A stretch of DNA of 64,000 bases from Nannocystis sp. RBIL2 (GCF_026626745.1 NZ_JAPNJW010000001.1:4014001-4078000), one strand, 5' to 3'. Shown: positions 41,427-50,990, counted from the stretch's first letter. Numbers and translations: made by a program. The notes: a model not told the origin generated them from the letters alone.

Positions 41427-42119
41427 TCAGCCGCGGGGCCACATCTTCGTGCTCTTGCGGCCCCACACGAACGACACGCCGAACGTGAACTCGCCGTGGT
41501 GGGCGTAGCTGAGCTCGCCGCCGGCTGCCTTCGCGTACGACGGCGTCATGATGTCGCGGCCGTCGATGCGGATCGCCACCCACTTGCTGACGTAGATCTT
41601 CAGGCCGCCGCCGACGTGGAGCGCGCCGTCGACCTTCTTGCCGATCAGCTCGTCCTTCGACGAGCCGCCGAACATGCCGCCGCCGGCGACGATGAACGGC
41701 GTGATGCGGGTCGGCAGCTGCAGGATGACGTGGCCGCGCAGGCCGAACAGCACCGCGCGCTGGCCGTCCTCGACGTCGACCTTCGTCGGCGACACGTTGC
41801 CTTCGAGCTCGACGCCGACGAAGCGGACCGGCAGGTACGCCACGCGCAGGCCGATGGCGAAGCCGGTCTTGAACGGGCGCGGCGGGTTCGGCGGGTCGAC
41901 CCCGTAGAGGCCGTGGTCCTTGGCCCCGAACAGCGCGCCCATCAACCAGCCGACCTCGACCATGTGCATCTCTTTGCGCCACGGCGGCACCGGCTTCTCG
42001 GGCTTGGCTTCCGTCGCTTCGGCCTCCGCGACCGGCTCCTGAGCGCGGGCGAGCGACGGCAGGGCCAGGACGGACACGAGGACGGAGGCCAGGGCGACGA
42101 GGGTCGGGGTACGCGGCAT
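41427..42119 (-). CDS. Predicted small outer-membrane beta-barrel protein
   Basis: A 230-aa exported protein. A clear signal peptide ends in LARA|Q (about residue 26). The mature part shows repeated amphipathic strands (HMVEVGWLMGALFG, FAIGLRVAYLPVRFVGVELEGNVS, VILQLPTRITPFIVAGGGMFG, HGEFTFGVSFVWG), as in eight-stranded OmpX/OmpA-like barrels. No specific family recognised. It ends only 14 nt from the methyltransferase stop (convergent), with no terminator between them, so transcripts probably overlap. A GGAG lies about 8 nt before the start on the minus strand. Confidence 0.72.
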   Translation of the reverse strand: MPRTPTLVALASVLVSVLALPSLARAQEPVAEAEATEAKPEKPVPPWRKEMHMVEVGWLMGALFGAKDHGLYGVDPPNPPRPFKTGFAIGLRVAYLPVRFVGVELEGNVSPTKVDVEDGQRAVLFGLRGHVILQLPTRITPFIVAGGGMFGGSSKDELIGKKVDGALHVGGGLKIYVSKWVAIRIDGRDIMTPSYAKAAGGELSYAHHGEFTFGVSFVWGRKSTKMWPRG

Positions 42120-42212
42120 GCGGGCTCCGGGCGAGGCGGACCATCATGTACCGCGAAGCCGGGCAAAAGACGAGCCCCCACGCGTCCGCGTCGGGCGGCG
42201 CGCTGCGCCCTT

Positions 42213-42974
42213 TTATGCGCCTGCGTACCGGAACTTGACCTCGGCGATCGCCGGGTGAGGCCCCGGCACCGTCGCCTGCTCGCGGCACACCGCCCAGCCG
42301 TCGGCCCCGAGCAGCAGCGCCGTCGACACGCGCGTCCCGTAGCCCGGCATGGCGATGCACAGCGGCGACAGGGCCCGCTCGAGCTCGAGCCCGACGCCCG
42401 TGTCGGGCAACTCCGCGTCGGCCGCCGGCTTCGCGTCGGCCAGCATCGCCACGATCGCCGCCGGCTCGATCGCCTCGCCCGTCAAGAGCCGCGCCAGCCC
42501 CGACTTGCCGCGCACCACCTTCGGCCACGGCGTGTCGAGGGCCGCGTTGCTGATCCCGTACAGCCCCGGCTCAAGGCGCAGTCGGTCGCCTGTCTTGTTG
42601 TTCATGTACCAAACGCCATGCGGATCGCCGCACACCAGGTTGAAGCCGGCGTACTGCTCGCCCGCGATCGCCCCCACGTACGCCTCCGGGCCCGCCGCGC
42701 CGCGCAGGTAGTCGGCCACCAGCGCCCCGCGCGAGCGGACGTCGAGGCGGATGTCCGAGGGGTCACGTACGTTCGTCAGCGCCGCCCAGCGGCCGCGACG
42801 GGTCACCCCGAACCACGTCCCGCCGGCCTGCAGGTCGCGCCCGGCGAACAGCTGCGGCGCCTCGCGCCACCACCCGGCCGGCGCGGTCTTGCGGGCGTAG
42901 AACTCGTCGCGGTTGGCCGCCAGCACCAGCGGGTAGCGGGGATGGACCCCGAGCGCGAACAGCAGGGTACACAC
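42213..42974 (-). CDS. NRDE-family protein (TANGO2 homologue)
   Basis: A 253-aa protein of the NRDE/TANGO2 family, an N-terminal nucleophile hydrolase-like fold. The hallmark NRDE occurs in VLAANRDEFY (residues about 18-27), and Cys2 right after the initiator Met is the likely nucleophile. GTWFGVTRRGRWAALTNVRDP is the second conserved block. The human homologue affects haem and acyl-CoA homeostasis; the bacterial reaction is not settled. Start GTG 42974 directly follows the stop of the RND pump gene with no gap, so translation is coupled and the gene is the third member of the efflux operon. Confidence 0.88.
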   Translation of the reverse strand: MCTLLFALGVHPRYPLVLAANRDEFYARKTAPAGWWREAPQLFAGRDLQAGGTWFGVTRRGRWAALTNVRDPSDIRLDVRSRGALVADYLRGAAGPEAYVGAIAGEQYAGFNLVCGDPHGVWYMNNKTGDRLRLEPGLYGISNAALDTPWPKVVRGKSGLARLLTGEAIEPAAIVAMLADAKPAADAELPDTGVGLELERALSPLCIAMPGYGTRVSTALLLGADGWAVCREQATVPGPHPAIAEVKFRYAGA

Positions 42975-45900
42975 TCAGACCTCGTCCTTCTGCCCGCGGA
43001 GCCGCCGGCCGGCCCGCGACAGCGCGTTGCCGGCGTCGTCGAACAGCGAGTAGGCGACCGGCACGATGAGCAGCGTGATCAGCAGCGACAGCGCCTGCCC
43101 GCCGATGATGACCTTGGCCATCGACGCCCGCGAGGCCGCGCCGGGGCCCTTGCCGAGGGCGATCGGGATCATGCCGGCGATCAGCGTGATCGTCGTCATC
43201 AAGATCGGCCGCAGGCGGGTCTTGTTGGCCTCGACGATCGCCGCGTCGCGGGCCTCGCCGCGCTCGCGCAATGTGTTGGTGTAGTCGACCTGCAGGATGC
43301 CGTTCTTCTTGATGATCCCGAACAGCATGAACACGCCGAACGTCGAGTAGATGTTGAGCGTGTCGCCGAGCAGCATCAATGACAGCAGCGCGAACGGCAG
43401 CGACAGCGGCAGCGACAGCATGATCGTCACCGGGTGCAGCAGGCTCTCGAACTGCGCCGCCAGGACCATGTACATGAACAGGAACGACAGGGCGAGCGCG
43501 CCGAGGAAGTTCGTGATCGTCTCGCTCATGGTCTTCGCCCGCCCGGTGAAGACCACCTCGTACTCCGGCGGCAGCTTCATCTCGCCGATCATCGCCTGCA
43601 CGCGCGCCACCGCGTCGCCGAGCGGCAGGCCGTCGAGGTTGGCCCCCAGCTCGACCTGGCGGATCCGCCCCAATCGATCGATCTGCGCCGGCCCGCGCTC
43701 GCGCTCGAACTCCGCCAGCGCCTCGAGGCGGATAAGCCCGCTGCGCGCCTGGATCGGCAGGCCGCGCAGCGAGTCGACGTCGCGCCGGTCCTCCGGCCGC
43801 AGGCGCAGCCACAGGTCGTACTGCTCGGCGCCCTCGCGGATCTTCGAGATCGGCTCGCCGCCGACCATCGTCCGCAGCGCCGCCGCGATCTCGCCGGCGC
43901 GCACCCCGAGGTCGGCGGCGCGGTCGCGGTCGATCTTGACCCGCACCTCCGGCTTGCGCACCGCCGCCGACGAGTCGATGTCCACGAACCCGGGGACCTC
44001 GGCCATCTTCGCCATCAGGGTCGCGGTGTACTCGCCGAGCTGCTCGAGGTCGGGCCCGCGCAGCGAGAACGCGAGCTGGGTCCGGCGCCCCCCGCCGCCC
44101 ATGCCGCCGAGGTCCTGCACGCTCGGGCGCAGGTCCGGGTACGGCCGCAGCGCCGCGCGGGCCTGCTTCTGCACCGCGTCGAGCGGGTAGTCGCGGTGCT
44201 CGATGTCCGTCACCTGCACGTAGATCTGGACCTCCGTGACGTCGTCGCCGCCGCGGGCCGCACCGATGCTGGTAAACAGCCGCTCGACCCCGCGGAGCTC
44301 GCGGAGGTGGCCCTCGATGCGCGCCGCCATCGCCGAGCTCGCCCCGAGGCTCGAGCCCTCGGGCATCGTCAGCACCACCATGAACTCGCTGGTGTCGTCC
44401 TTGGGGATGAAGTCCTTGCCGATGCGCTGGCCCAGCGGCACCACCATCGCCACGGTCGCCAGCGACAGCGCGACCACCAGCCAGCGCCAGTTCAGCGACC
44501 AACGCACCAGCCACGCGTAGCCACGGTCGAGCCCGTCGTTGAGGCGCGCGACCAGGCTCGGCCTGTGCCGGTCCTTCGGCTTCGGCGGCTTCAGCAGGCG
44601 CGAGCACAGCATCGGCGTCAGCGTCAGCGACACGAACAGCGACACCCCGATCGAGAACGCGGTGGTGATGCCGAACGAGCGCCAGAACCGGCCGATGCGG
44701 CCCTCCATGAACGCCGTCGGCAGGAAGATGACGATCAGCGACAGGGTGGTGGCGAACACCGCCAGGGTGATCTCGCGCGTCCCTTCGATCGCCGCCTGCA
44801 CCGGCGGCTCGCCGTGCTCGACCCGGCGGTACACGTTCTCGAGCACCACGATCGCGTCGTCGATGACGATGCCGACCGCCAGAGTCAGCGCCAGCAGGGT
44901 GAAGTTGTTCAGCGTGTAGTCGAGCGCGTTGAGGACCGCGAAGGTCGTGACGATCGAGCACGGGATCGCCAGCGCCGCGATCAGCGTCGAGCGCAGCGAG
45001 CCCATGAACAGCAGCACGGACACGCTGGCGAGCAGGGCGCCGAGGACCAGGTGGAGCTCGACCTCGTGGATCGAGCGGCGGATGAAGCGCGAGGCGTCGC
45101 GGATCGGCGTGACCTCGATGTCGCCCGGCAGGCTGCGCTTCAGCCTCGCGATGCGCTTCTCGATCGAGTCGACCACCTCGACCGTGTTGGTGCCGGCCTG
45201 CTTCTGCACCACCAGCGCGACCGCGTTCTCGCCGTCGAGCCGCGACAGCGAGCGCGGGTCCTCGGTGCTGTCCTCGACCTCGGCGATCTGGCCGAGCAGC
45301 ACCGGCGCGCCCTGGCGCTCGGCGACCACCAGCCGCCGCAGCTCGCGCGCGTCCTGCACGCGGGCCATCGTGCGCAGCACCTCCTCGCGCCCCGAGCTCT
45401 CGAGCCGCCCGCCCGGCAGCTCGAGGTTCTGCTGCTCGATCGCCTGCCGCACCTGCTGGATCGACAGCCCCTGGGCCGCCAGCGCGTCGGCGTCGAGCAG
45501 CACGTTGAAGGCGCGCCGCTGCCCGCCGGTCAGCTGGATCTGCCCGACCCCGGCGACCCCCTGCAGCGGCTCCAGCACCTGCTTGCGCGCCAGCTCGGTG
45601 ACCTCGCGCAGGTCGCGGCGGTCCGACGACACCACCAGAGTGATCACCGGGACCGCAGTCGTGTCGAAGCGGGTGACCACCGGCGGGTCTGTCCCTTCGG
45701 GCAGGTTCTTGAGCGCCGCCGCGACCTTGTCGCGCACGTCCTGGGTCGCCTGGTCGCGGTCGCGGTCGAGCAGGAAGTTGACCGTGACCACCGACACGCC
45801 CTCGAGCGACGTCGAGCGCAGCTCGTCGATGCCCTCGGCGGTGCTGACCGCGTCCTCGACGATCTTCGAGACCTGGGTCTCGATCTCCTCCGGGCTGGCC

Positions 45901-46058
45901 CCGCGCAGCGTGGTCGTCACCGTGACCACCGGGATCTCGACGTCCGGGAACTGGTCGACCCCGAGCGTGCGGAACGACAGCACGCCGAAGGTCATGCACG
46001 CGAGGATCAGCATCAGGGTGAAGACCGGCCGGCGGACGCAGATCTCCGACAGCGTCAC
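42975..46058 (-). CDS. RND efflux pump inner-membrane transporter (HAE1 type)
   Basis: A 1027-aa RND permease, the usual length. It shows the two-fold arrangement of 12 TM segments and two large periplasmic loops. It opens with RRPVFTLMLILACMTFG and DQFPDVEIP; the TM4 proton-relay motif IDDAIVVLENVYRR contains the two adjacent Asp of drug (HAE1) pumps rather than the metal (HME) pattern. The C-terminal KNGILQVDYTN and LRPILMTTITLIAGMIPIALG blocks are typical. It would pump hydrophobic compounds out using the proton gradient together with the adaptor encoded upstream, whose stop it overlaps by 4 nt. No outer-membrane factor gene is adjacent. A tctg/cagg hairpin pair (45688/45702) lies in it. 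Confidence 0.95.
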   Translation of the reverse strand: MTLSEICVRRPVFTLMLILACMTFGVLSFRTLGVDQFPDVEIPVVTVTTTLRGASPEEIETQVSKIVEDAVSTAEGIDELRSTSLEGVSVVTVNFLLDRDRDQATQDVRDKVAAALKNLPEGTDPPVVTRFDTTAVPVITLVVSSDRRDLREVTELARKQVLEPLQGVAGVGQIQLTGGQRRAFNVLLDADALAAQGLSIQQVRQAIEQQNLELPGGRLESSGREEVLRTMARVQDARELRRLVVAERQGAPVLLGQIAEVEDSTEDPRSLSRLDGENAVALVVQKQAGTNTVEVVDSIEKRIARLKRSLPGDIEVTPIRDASRFIRRSIHEVELHLVLGALLASVSVLLFMGSLRSTLIAALAIPCSIVTTFAVLNALDYTLNNFTLLALTLAVGIVIDDAIVVLENVYRRVEHGEPPVQAAIEGTREITLAVFATTLSLIVIFLPTAFMEGRIGRFWRSFGITTAFSIGVSLFVSLTLTPMLCSRLLKPPKPKDRHRPSLVARLNDGLDRGYAWLVRWSLNWRWLVVALSLATVAMVVPLGQRIGKDFIPKDDTSEFMVVLTMPEGSSLGASSAMAARIEGHLRELRGVERLFTSIGAARGGDDVTEVQIYVQVTDIEHRDYPLDAVQKQARAALRPYPDLRPSVQDLGGMGGGGRRTQLAFSLRGPDLEQLGEYTATLMAKMAEVPGFVDIDSSAAVRKPEVRVKIDRDRAADLGVRAGEIAAALRTMVGGEPISKIREGAEQYDLWLRLRPEDRRDVDSLRGLPIQARSGLIRLEALAEFERERGPAQIDRLGRIRQVELGANLDGLPLGDAVARVQAMIGEMKLPPEYEVVFTGRAKTMSETITNFLGALALSFLFMYMVLAAQFESLLHPVTIMLSLPLSLPFALLSLMLLGDTLNIYSTFGVFMLFGIIKKNGILQVDYTNTLRERGEARDAAIVEANKTRLRPILMTTITLIAGMIPIALGKGPGAASRASMAKVIIGGQALSLLITLLIVPVAYSLFDDAGNALSRAGRRLRGQKDEV

Positions 46059-47296
46059 GGCGTCTTCCCCTTCTCGCCTGCCCCTTCGGGCCTGTCCTCT
46101 CCTTCAGGCGCCGCCGTCGGCCCCGCAGCCTTCGTCTCCGCGCCCTTCTCGCCTGGCCCCGGGGGCATGTCCTTCGCGCCCTGTCCTTCGGGGCCTGTCC
46201 CGGCGGGCAGGCCCTTCGCCGCGCTGGGCGCCACCGGCGTGCCCGGGGCGATCAGCGCCGCCCCGCGGACGATCACCTGCGAGCCCGGATCGAGCCCGAG
46301 CACGATCGCGTCGCCGCCCTCCTCGGCGACGAGGTCGACGTCGTGGGCGACCGCCACTCCGGCCTCGACGCGCATCACCCGGTCGCGGCCGAGCACGTGG
46401 AACACGGCGGCCCGCGGCACGCGGACGCTGCCGGCCTCGTGCCCGAGCGACAGCGTCGCCACCGTGAACATCCCGGGGCGGAGCACGCTGCCGGCCGGCG
46501 AGAACACCGCCTCGACCGTGAACGTGCGCGTCGTCGGCGACACCACCGGCGACACCCGCGTCACCGCGGCCTGGACCGCGCCGGCGCCCTCGGCGATCTT
46601 CGCCCCCGCCTCGCCGGGCTCGCCGACCAGCGAGTCCTTGAGCGTCACCGTCGCCGGCGTGCCGACCTGGACCAGCGCCGCGTAGCGCTCGGGCACCTCG
46701 ACCGTGAGCCGCAGCTTGTCGTCGGCGACCAGGTCGAACAGGGCCGTGCCCGGCTTCACGTACGTCCCCGGGGCCACGTGCCGCGCCGCGATCGCGCCCG
46801 TGAACGGCGCGCGCACCGTCGTGTCGCCGAGCTGGCGCGACGCCTGCGAGCGCTGCGCCTTGGCCCCCGCGAGCCGCGTCCGCGCCTTCTCGAGCTCCTC
46901 CTGCGTCGCCACCCCGCCGAGGCTCTCCAGCCGCTTCACGTCGATCTCCGCCTGCGCCAGCGAGGCCTCGACCTCCGACACGCGCGCGCGGTAGTCGATC
47001 GGACGAATCGCCGCCAGCTCTTGCTCGCGGGTCACGCGGTCGCCGAGGTCGACCTTCACCTCCGTGATCGGCCCCTCGACCCGTGCCGCCACCTGCACTT
47101 TTTCAAGCGCCGCGAGAGTGCCCGAGAGCGTCAGAATTCGCGGATGGGGCGCGGCCCGAGCCTCCGCCACCTCGACCGCCCGCGGCTGCGGCCCCGCGGC
47201 CGCCTTGCCGGTGTCGACCGGCGCGCTCGTACACGCCGCCGCGAGCAGGGCCGTGAGCAGGACGACGCGCGCGAGGGCGAGCGACACGGCCCTCAC
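46055..47296 (-). CDS. RND efflux periplasmic adaptor lipoprotein
   Basis: A 413-aa membrane fusion protein (lipobox LLAAAC, Cys22). Order: barrel-sandwich hybrid halves (GTLAALEKVQVAARVEGPI and DTTVRAPFTGAIAARHV), an alpha hairpin with EASLAQAEIDVKRLESLG, a beta-barrel part (LRLTVEVPERYAALVQVG) and a membrane-proximal domain to about residue 350. It bridges the RND pump to an outer-membrane channel. Start GTG 47296 gives the best signal peptide; GTG 47287 is an alternative. The last 55 residues are a Gly/Pro/Glu/Lys-rich tail encoded by 14-nt-period repeats and look like an unstructured addition not seen in ordinary adaptors. Confidence 0.92.
   Translation of the reverse strand: MRAVSLALARVVLLTALLAAACTSAPVDTGKAAAGPQPRAVEVAEARAAPHPRILTLSGTLAALEKVQVAARVEGPITEVKVDLGDRVTREQELAAIRPIDYRARVSEVEASLAQAEIDVKRLESLGGVATQEELEKARTRLAGAKAQRSQASRQLGDTTVRAPFTGAIAARHVAPGTYVKPGTALFDLVADDKLRLTVEVPERYAALVQVGTPATVTLKDSLVGEPGEAGAKIAEGAGAVQAAVTRVSPVVSPTTRTFTVEAVFSPAGSVLRPGMFTVATLSLGHEAGSVRVPRAAVFHVLGRDRVMRVEAGVAVAHDVDLVAEEGGDAIVLGLDPGSQVIVRGAALIAPGTPVAPSAAKGLPAGTGPEGQGAKDMPPGPGEKGAETKAAGPTAAPEGEDRPEGAGEKGKTP
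46077..46211. repeat. 14-nt-period arrays in adaptor tail
   Basis: Two arrays: CCTG 46077, CCTG 46091, CAGG 46105, and CCTG 46152, CATG 46166, CCTG 46180, CCTG 46194, CAGG 46208. All steps within each array are exactly 14 nt. They encode most of the low-complexity C-terminal tail of the adaptor. Confidence 0.82.
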
Positions 47297-47766
47297 ACTG
47301 TCCCGCAGCGCCGCCGCGGTCAAGCGGGACCGCCCCCGCCGCTGCACCCACGGCCCCGCCCGCTGCGTCCATGACCTCGCGCTTGCGCCGCAGTCGCTCG
47401 TGCCTGTGCTGCGCTCGACCGATCTCCTCGCGGTGCGACCGCCGAACTCGATCGCACCTTCGACTCGAGTCCATCCTGCCTTCGCGAACACGGGGCGAGC
47501 CCCACCTCGCATCGCGCTTCACCTCGAGCGCTCAGGGCATGGCCCGCGTCATCGACAGCGCGCCCCCGATCTTCCTGCGCGACGCACCGATCGAGTCGCG
47601 TGACACCTCGACAGTGGGGCACGCGATGCACCGCCGGGGTCCCTGGCCCTCGGGACAGATGGCCCCCTCGCCGCGTCACGGCCTCGTGCATGCGCGCTCG
47701 CGTGGCCTTGACACGATATTCGTCGCCGCCTCAAACATGAAGGATGCAGGGGACGCGGAGGTGAGG
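47297..47766. other. 470-nt divergent regulatory gap
   Basis: Between the divergent efflux operon and the DUF1592 gene. A TTGACA at 47708-47713 could be a -35 for the plus strand, but the hexamer 17 nt later (TCAAAC) is a poor -10. A cctg/caga 14-nt pair occurs at 47642/47656. Open frames in this gap show no family features and appear non-coding. Confidence 0.45.
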
Positions 47767-49491
47767 ATGCAGCAGCGCAGATCGATCAGCACATCACTGT
47801 GGTTGTGCCTCGCGAGCGGCTGTTACAGCGGCGCCGCCAGCACCGGCGACGGGCCCGACACCGCGACCACCGACGGGAGCGGCAACGCCAGCACCACCGG
47901 CGCCGACCCCACCGCGAGCGAGCCGACCACCGGCGAGGCTCCGCCCGCCGAGGAGTGTCAGACCCTCGGTCTCTCGCCCACCCCGCTGCGCCGCCTCACC
48001 CGCGCCCAGTACGACTTCACGATCCAGGACCTGCTCGGCGTCGCCGACGTCCCCTCGAGCGCGCTCGACGGCCTCGACGCCAAGGTGGGACCCTTCGACA
48101 GCAACGTCGTCGTCCCGATCGACACCATCGGCGTCACCTCGCTGGCCGACATCGCCGAGCAGGTGGCAGGCGTCGCCGACCTCGTCGGCCTCGTCCCGTG
48201 CGACGTGCAGAACCTCGCCCCCGACGCGCCCGAGCTCGGCACCTGCGTCCGCGATTTCGTCCGCGACTTCGGTGCCCGCGCCCTGCGCAAGCCGCTGACG
48301 ACCGAGGAGGTCGACCGCTACCTCGGCGTCTACGACCTCACGCGCGCCCTCGCGGGCGAGACCCCGGCCACCGCGGTGCGGCAGGTGATCGCCACCATGC
48401 TGCAGTCGCCCTACTTCCTCTACCAGGTCGAGCTCGGCACCGGCGCCCCGGACGAGCGCGGCTGGACCCCGCTCGGCGACCACGAGCTGGCCGCGCGGCT
48501 GTCCTTCTTCCTGTGGAACAGCATGCCCGACGACGCCTTGCGGGCCGCCGCCGACGCCGGCCAGCTGCAGGACGACGCCCAGCTGCAGGCCCAACTCGAG
48601 CGCATGCTCGCCGACGACAAGGCGCGGCGCGGCCTCGGTGCCTTCGCGGTCCAGTGGCTCGAGCTCGACCACCTCGACTGGGTCGAGAAGTCGCCGCACC
48701 CGCTGGTGCCGGAGTTCGGCGACGACCTGCGCGAGGCGATGAAGCGCGAGGCCGCCGACTTCATGGCGATGGTGATCCGCGACGACGACGCGCGCCTCTC
48801 GACCCTCCTCACCGCGCCCTACTCGCCCGTCCCCGACGAGCTGCTGCCGCTCTACGGCCTGGCCCAGCCAGCCGAGCCGGGCAGCTACGTCCAGCTCGAC
48901 CCGGCCCGCCGCGCCGGCCTGCTCACGCAGGTCGGCTGGCTCGCCACCCACGCCAACCCCGGCCAGTCCTCGCCGGTGCTGCGCGGCGTCGTCGTGCTCG
49001 AGAGCCTGCTTTGCACATTTTTGCCGGCCCCGCCGAACAACATCTTCCCGCCGCCGCCCGACCCGAACGCCACCACCCGCGAGCGCTTTGAAAAACACTC
49101 GAGCGAGCCGAGCTGCGCCGGCTGTCACCTCTACATCGACGGCATCGGCTTCGGCTTCGAGGGCTACGACGCGTTCGGCGTCGTGCGCGAGCTCGAGAAC
49201 GGCCTGCCCGTCGACGAGAGCGGCACCCTGCGCGGCTACGGCATCACCGAGAAAGACTTCGACGGCCCCGTCGAGCTGGCGCACCTGCTCGCCGACGACC
49301 CCGTCGTGCGCGACTGCGTCGCCTTCCAGTGGACCACCTACGCGCTCGGACGGATCCTCGCCACCGCCGACACCTGCCAGGTCGCCGACCTGCAGGACCG
49401 CTTCGCCGCCCACGACGGTGACATGCGCGCCCTGCTCGGCGACATCGTCACGAGCCCCGCCTTCCGCACCCTCGTGTTCGCCGCCGAGTGA
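47767..49491 (+). CDS. DUF1592/DUF1588-type lipoprotein
   Basis: A 574-aa protein of the DUF1587-DUF1595-DUF1592-DUF1588-DUF1585 family, best known from Planctomycetes and abundant in Nannocystaceae. The signal peptide ends in a lipobox (LASGC, Cys about 20), then a Thr/Ala linker. LRRLTRAQYDFTIQDLLGV opens the DUF1587-like part; SYF/SPYFLYQVELG, LAARLSFFLWNSMPD and AVQWLELDHLD belong to DUF1592; the FEKHSSEPSCAGCH segment with CxxCH belongs to DUF1588. The CxxCH could bind haem c. A strong GGAGGTGAGG ends at ATG 47767, deciding the start over ATG 47737. The DUF1552 gene follows after 14 nt. Function of the pair is unknown; extracellular electron transfer or polymer attack has been suggested for relatives. 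Confidence 0.88.
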   Translation: MQQRRSISTSLWLCLASGCYSGAASTGDGPDTATTDGSGNASTTGADPTASEPTTGEAPPAEECQTLGLSPTPLRRLTRAQYDFTIQDLLGVADVPSSALDGLDAKVGPFDSNVVVPIDTIGVTSLADIAEQVAGVADLVGLVPCDVQNLAPDAPELGTCVRDFVRDFGARALRKPLTTEEVDRYLGVYDLTRALAGETPATAVRQVIATMLQSPYFLYQVELGTGAPDERGWTPLGDHELAARLSFFLWNSMPDDALRAAADAGQLQDDAQLQAQLERMLADDKARRGLGAFAVQWLELDHLDWVEKSPHPLVPEFGDDLREAMKREAADFMAMVIRDDDARLSTLLTAPYSPVPDELLPLYGLAQPAEPGSYVQLDPARRAGLLTQVGWLATHANPGQSSPVLRGVVVLESLLCTFLPAPPNNIFPPPPDPNATTRERFEKHSSEPSCAGCHLYIDGIGFGFEGYDAFGVVRELENGLPVDESGTLRGYGITEKDFDGPVELAHLLADDPVVRDCVAFQWTTYALGRILATADTCQVADLQDRFAAHDGDMRALLGDIVTSPAFRTLVFAAE

Positions 49492-49505
49492 AGGAGCCGC
49501 CCGCC

Positions 49506-50873
49506 ATGACCGCAACGAATCATCGCAAGAGCGGCCGCTGGGGCCGTCGCAAGCTGCTGCAGGCGCTCGGGCTCGGAGCCGCGTGCGCCCCCTTCGTCCC
49601 GCTGCTCGACGCCCGCGGCGAGACCGACCCCGCGCCGCGCCGGCTGATCCTCGTCTACACGCCGCACGGCACCCTCCACAAGTTCTGGAACCCGACCGGC
49701 ACCGAGACCGACTTCGTCCTGCCCGAGCTGCTGGCCCCGCTCGCGCCGTATCAGCACGACAACCTGATCGTCCTCAAGGGCCTGCGCCTCAACGGTCAGG
49801 GCGGCGCCGGCCCGCACACCCGCGGCATGCCGCTGCTGTTCACCGGCTCCGAGCAGCTCCCCGGCGACAAGTACAAGCACGGCGGCGCCCCGCCCGACGA
49901 CCCGCTCGGCTGGGGCGGCAACGTCAACGCCTCGATCGATCAAGTCATCGCTCAGGGCCTCGCCGGCACCACCCCGCTGCACTCGCTCCACCTCGGCTAC
50001 CAGGTCGGCGGCGTCCACGTCGCCAACCGCATGTCGTTCACCGCGCCCGACACCCCGACCGAGCTGTACGAGGACCCGCAGCACGCCTACGACCAGCTGT
50101 TCGGCCTGGCCACCCTCGACAAGGAGGCCTACGAGCGGCTCAAGGCCAAGCGCATGAGCTCGATGGACGTCGTGCGCGCAGAGCTCGAGGGCCTGCGGTT
50201 CAAGGTCGGCGGCGACGAGCGGCCGAAGATCGAGTCGCACCTGGCGGCGCTGGGCGACATCGAGGCCGCGCTGGTCAATGGCTACCAGTGCGAGGTCCCG
50301 CCGCTCGGCGAGCCGATCGATCACGTCGCCAACGAGTCGAGCGCGCAGGTGCTGTCGCGTCACATCCAGCTGATCACCGCCGCGCTGCGCTGCGACCTCA
50401 CCCGCGTCGTCACCCTGCAGGTCGCGCGCGGCGAGTGGGACGCCAACACGTACCCGTGGATCCCGGCGCCCATGACCGACTTCCACCACGCGCACACCCA
50501 CAACGCCCCCGAGAACAGCGAGGCCGAGGCCTACCTCCGCGGGATCCGCCGCTACTACGCCGAGAAGATCCGCGAGCTCGCCGACGCGCTCGCGGCAGTG
50601 CCCGAGGGCGACGGCACCATGCTCGACAACACGATGATCGTGTGGGGCACCGAGGTCGGCCACGGCCAGACCCACCAGTTCACCGAGATGCCGTTCGTCG
50701 TCGTCGGCGGCAAAACCTTTTTGAATGCCGGCCGCTTCGTCACCCACCAGGACGTCGCCCACCACCGCCTGCTGGTCGGCATCCTCCACGCGATGGGCCA
50801 GACCTCGATCGCCAACTACGGCGAGAACGACGTCGACGTCGGCTCCGGCCCGCTCCCCGGGCTGCTGCTGTAG
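49506..50873 (+). CDS. DUF1552 protein with Tat signal
   Basis: A 455-aa protein of the DUF1552 family, almost always encoded next to DUF1592 proteins. The N-terminus GRRKLLQALGLGA has the twin Arg of a Tat signal, implying export in folded form, perhaps with a metal. The body has VYTPHGT, NLIVLKGL and HTRGMPLLFTG near residues 50-115, and a C-terminal half with TMIVWGTEVGHG and HHRLLVGILHAMG, an alkaline-phosphatase-superfamily-like pattern. AAGGAG sits 10 nt before ATG 49506, overlapping the upstream stop region, so the two genes form an operon. An AT-rich T5 codon patch occurs at 50718-50722. Confidence 0.88.
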   Translation: MTATNHRKSGRWGRRKLLQALGLGAACAPFVPLLDARGETDPAPRRLILVYTPHGTLHKFWNPTGTETDFVLPELLAPLAPYQHDNLIVLKGLRLNGQGGAGPHTRGMPLLFTGSEQLPGDKYKHGGAPPDDPLGWGGNVNASIDQVIAQGLAGTTPLHSLHLGYQVGGVHVANRMSFTAPDTPTELYEDPQHAYDQLFGLATLDKEAYERLKAKRMSSMDVVRAELEGLRFKVGGDERPKIESHLAALGDIEAALVNGYQCEVPPLGEPIDHVANESSAQVLSRHIQLITAALRCDLTRVVTLQVARGEWDANTYPWIPAPMTDFHHAHTHNAPENSEAEAYLRGIRRYYAEKIRELADALAAVPEGDGTMLDNTMIVWGTEVGHGQTHQFTEMPFVVVGGKTFLNAGRFVTHQDVAHHRLLVGILHAMGQTSIANYGENDVDVGSGPLPGLLL

Positions 50874-50883
50874 CGCGCTCCGG

Positions 50884-50926
50884 CATGCATGTAAGGACAT
50901 GCCCTCGAGGTCATGTCCTTTCGTAC
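50884..50926. repeat. 14-nt-period array, three units
   Basis: CATG at 50884, 50898 and 50912, each 14 nt apart, with a fourth degenerate unit (GTACAC) in phase. It lies 11 nt after the DUF1552 stop. Confidence 0.8.
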
Positions 50927-50990
50927 ACTTCGGCCACCTCGGCTCGTCGTCGATGCCATGGTCCGTCACGCACGGGGGCGCCTCTCGGGT

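Noticed and set aside
47708-47736. Sigma-70 promoter with TTGACA before the DUF1592 gene
   Set aside because: The hexamer at 17-nt spacing is TCAAAC, too poor to list as a promoter on its own.
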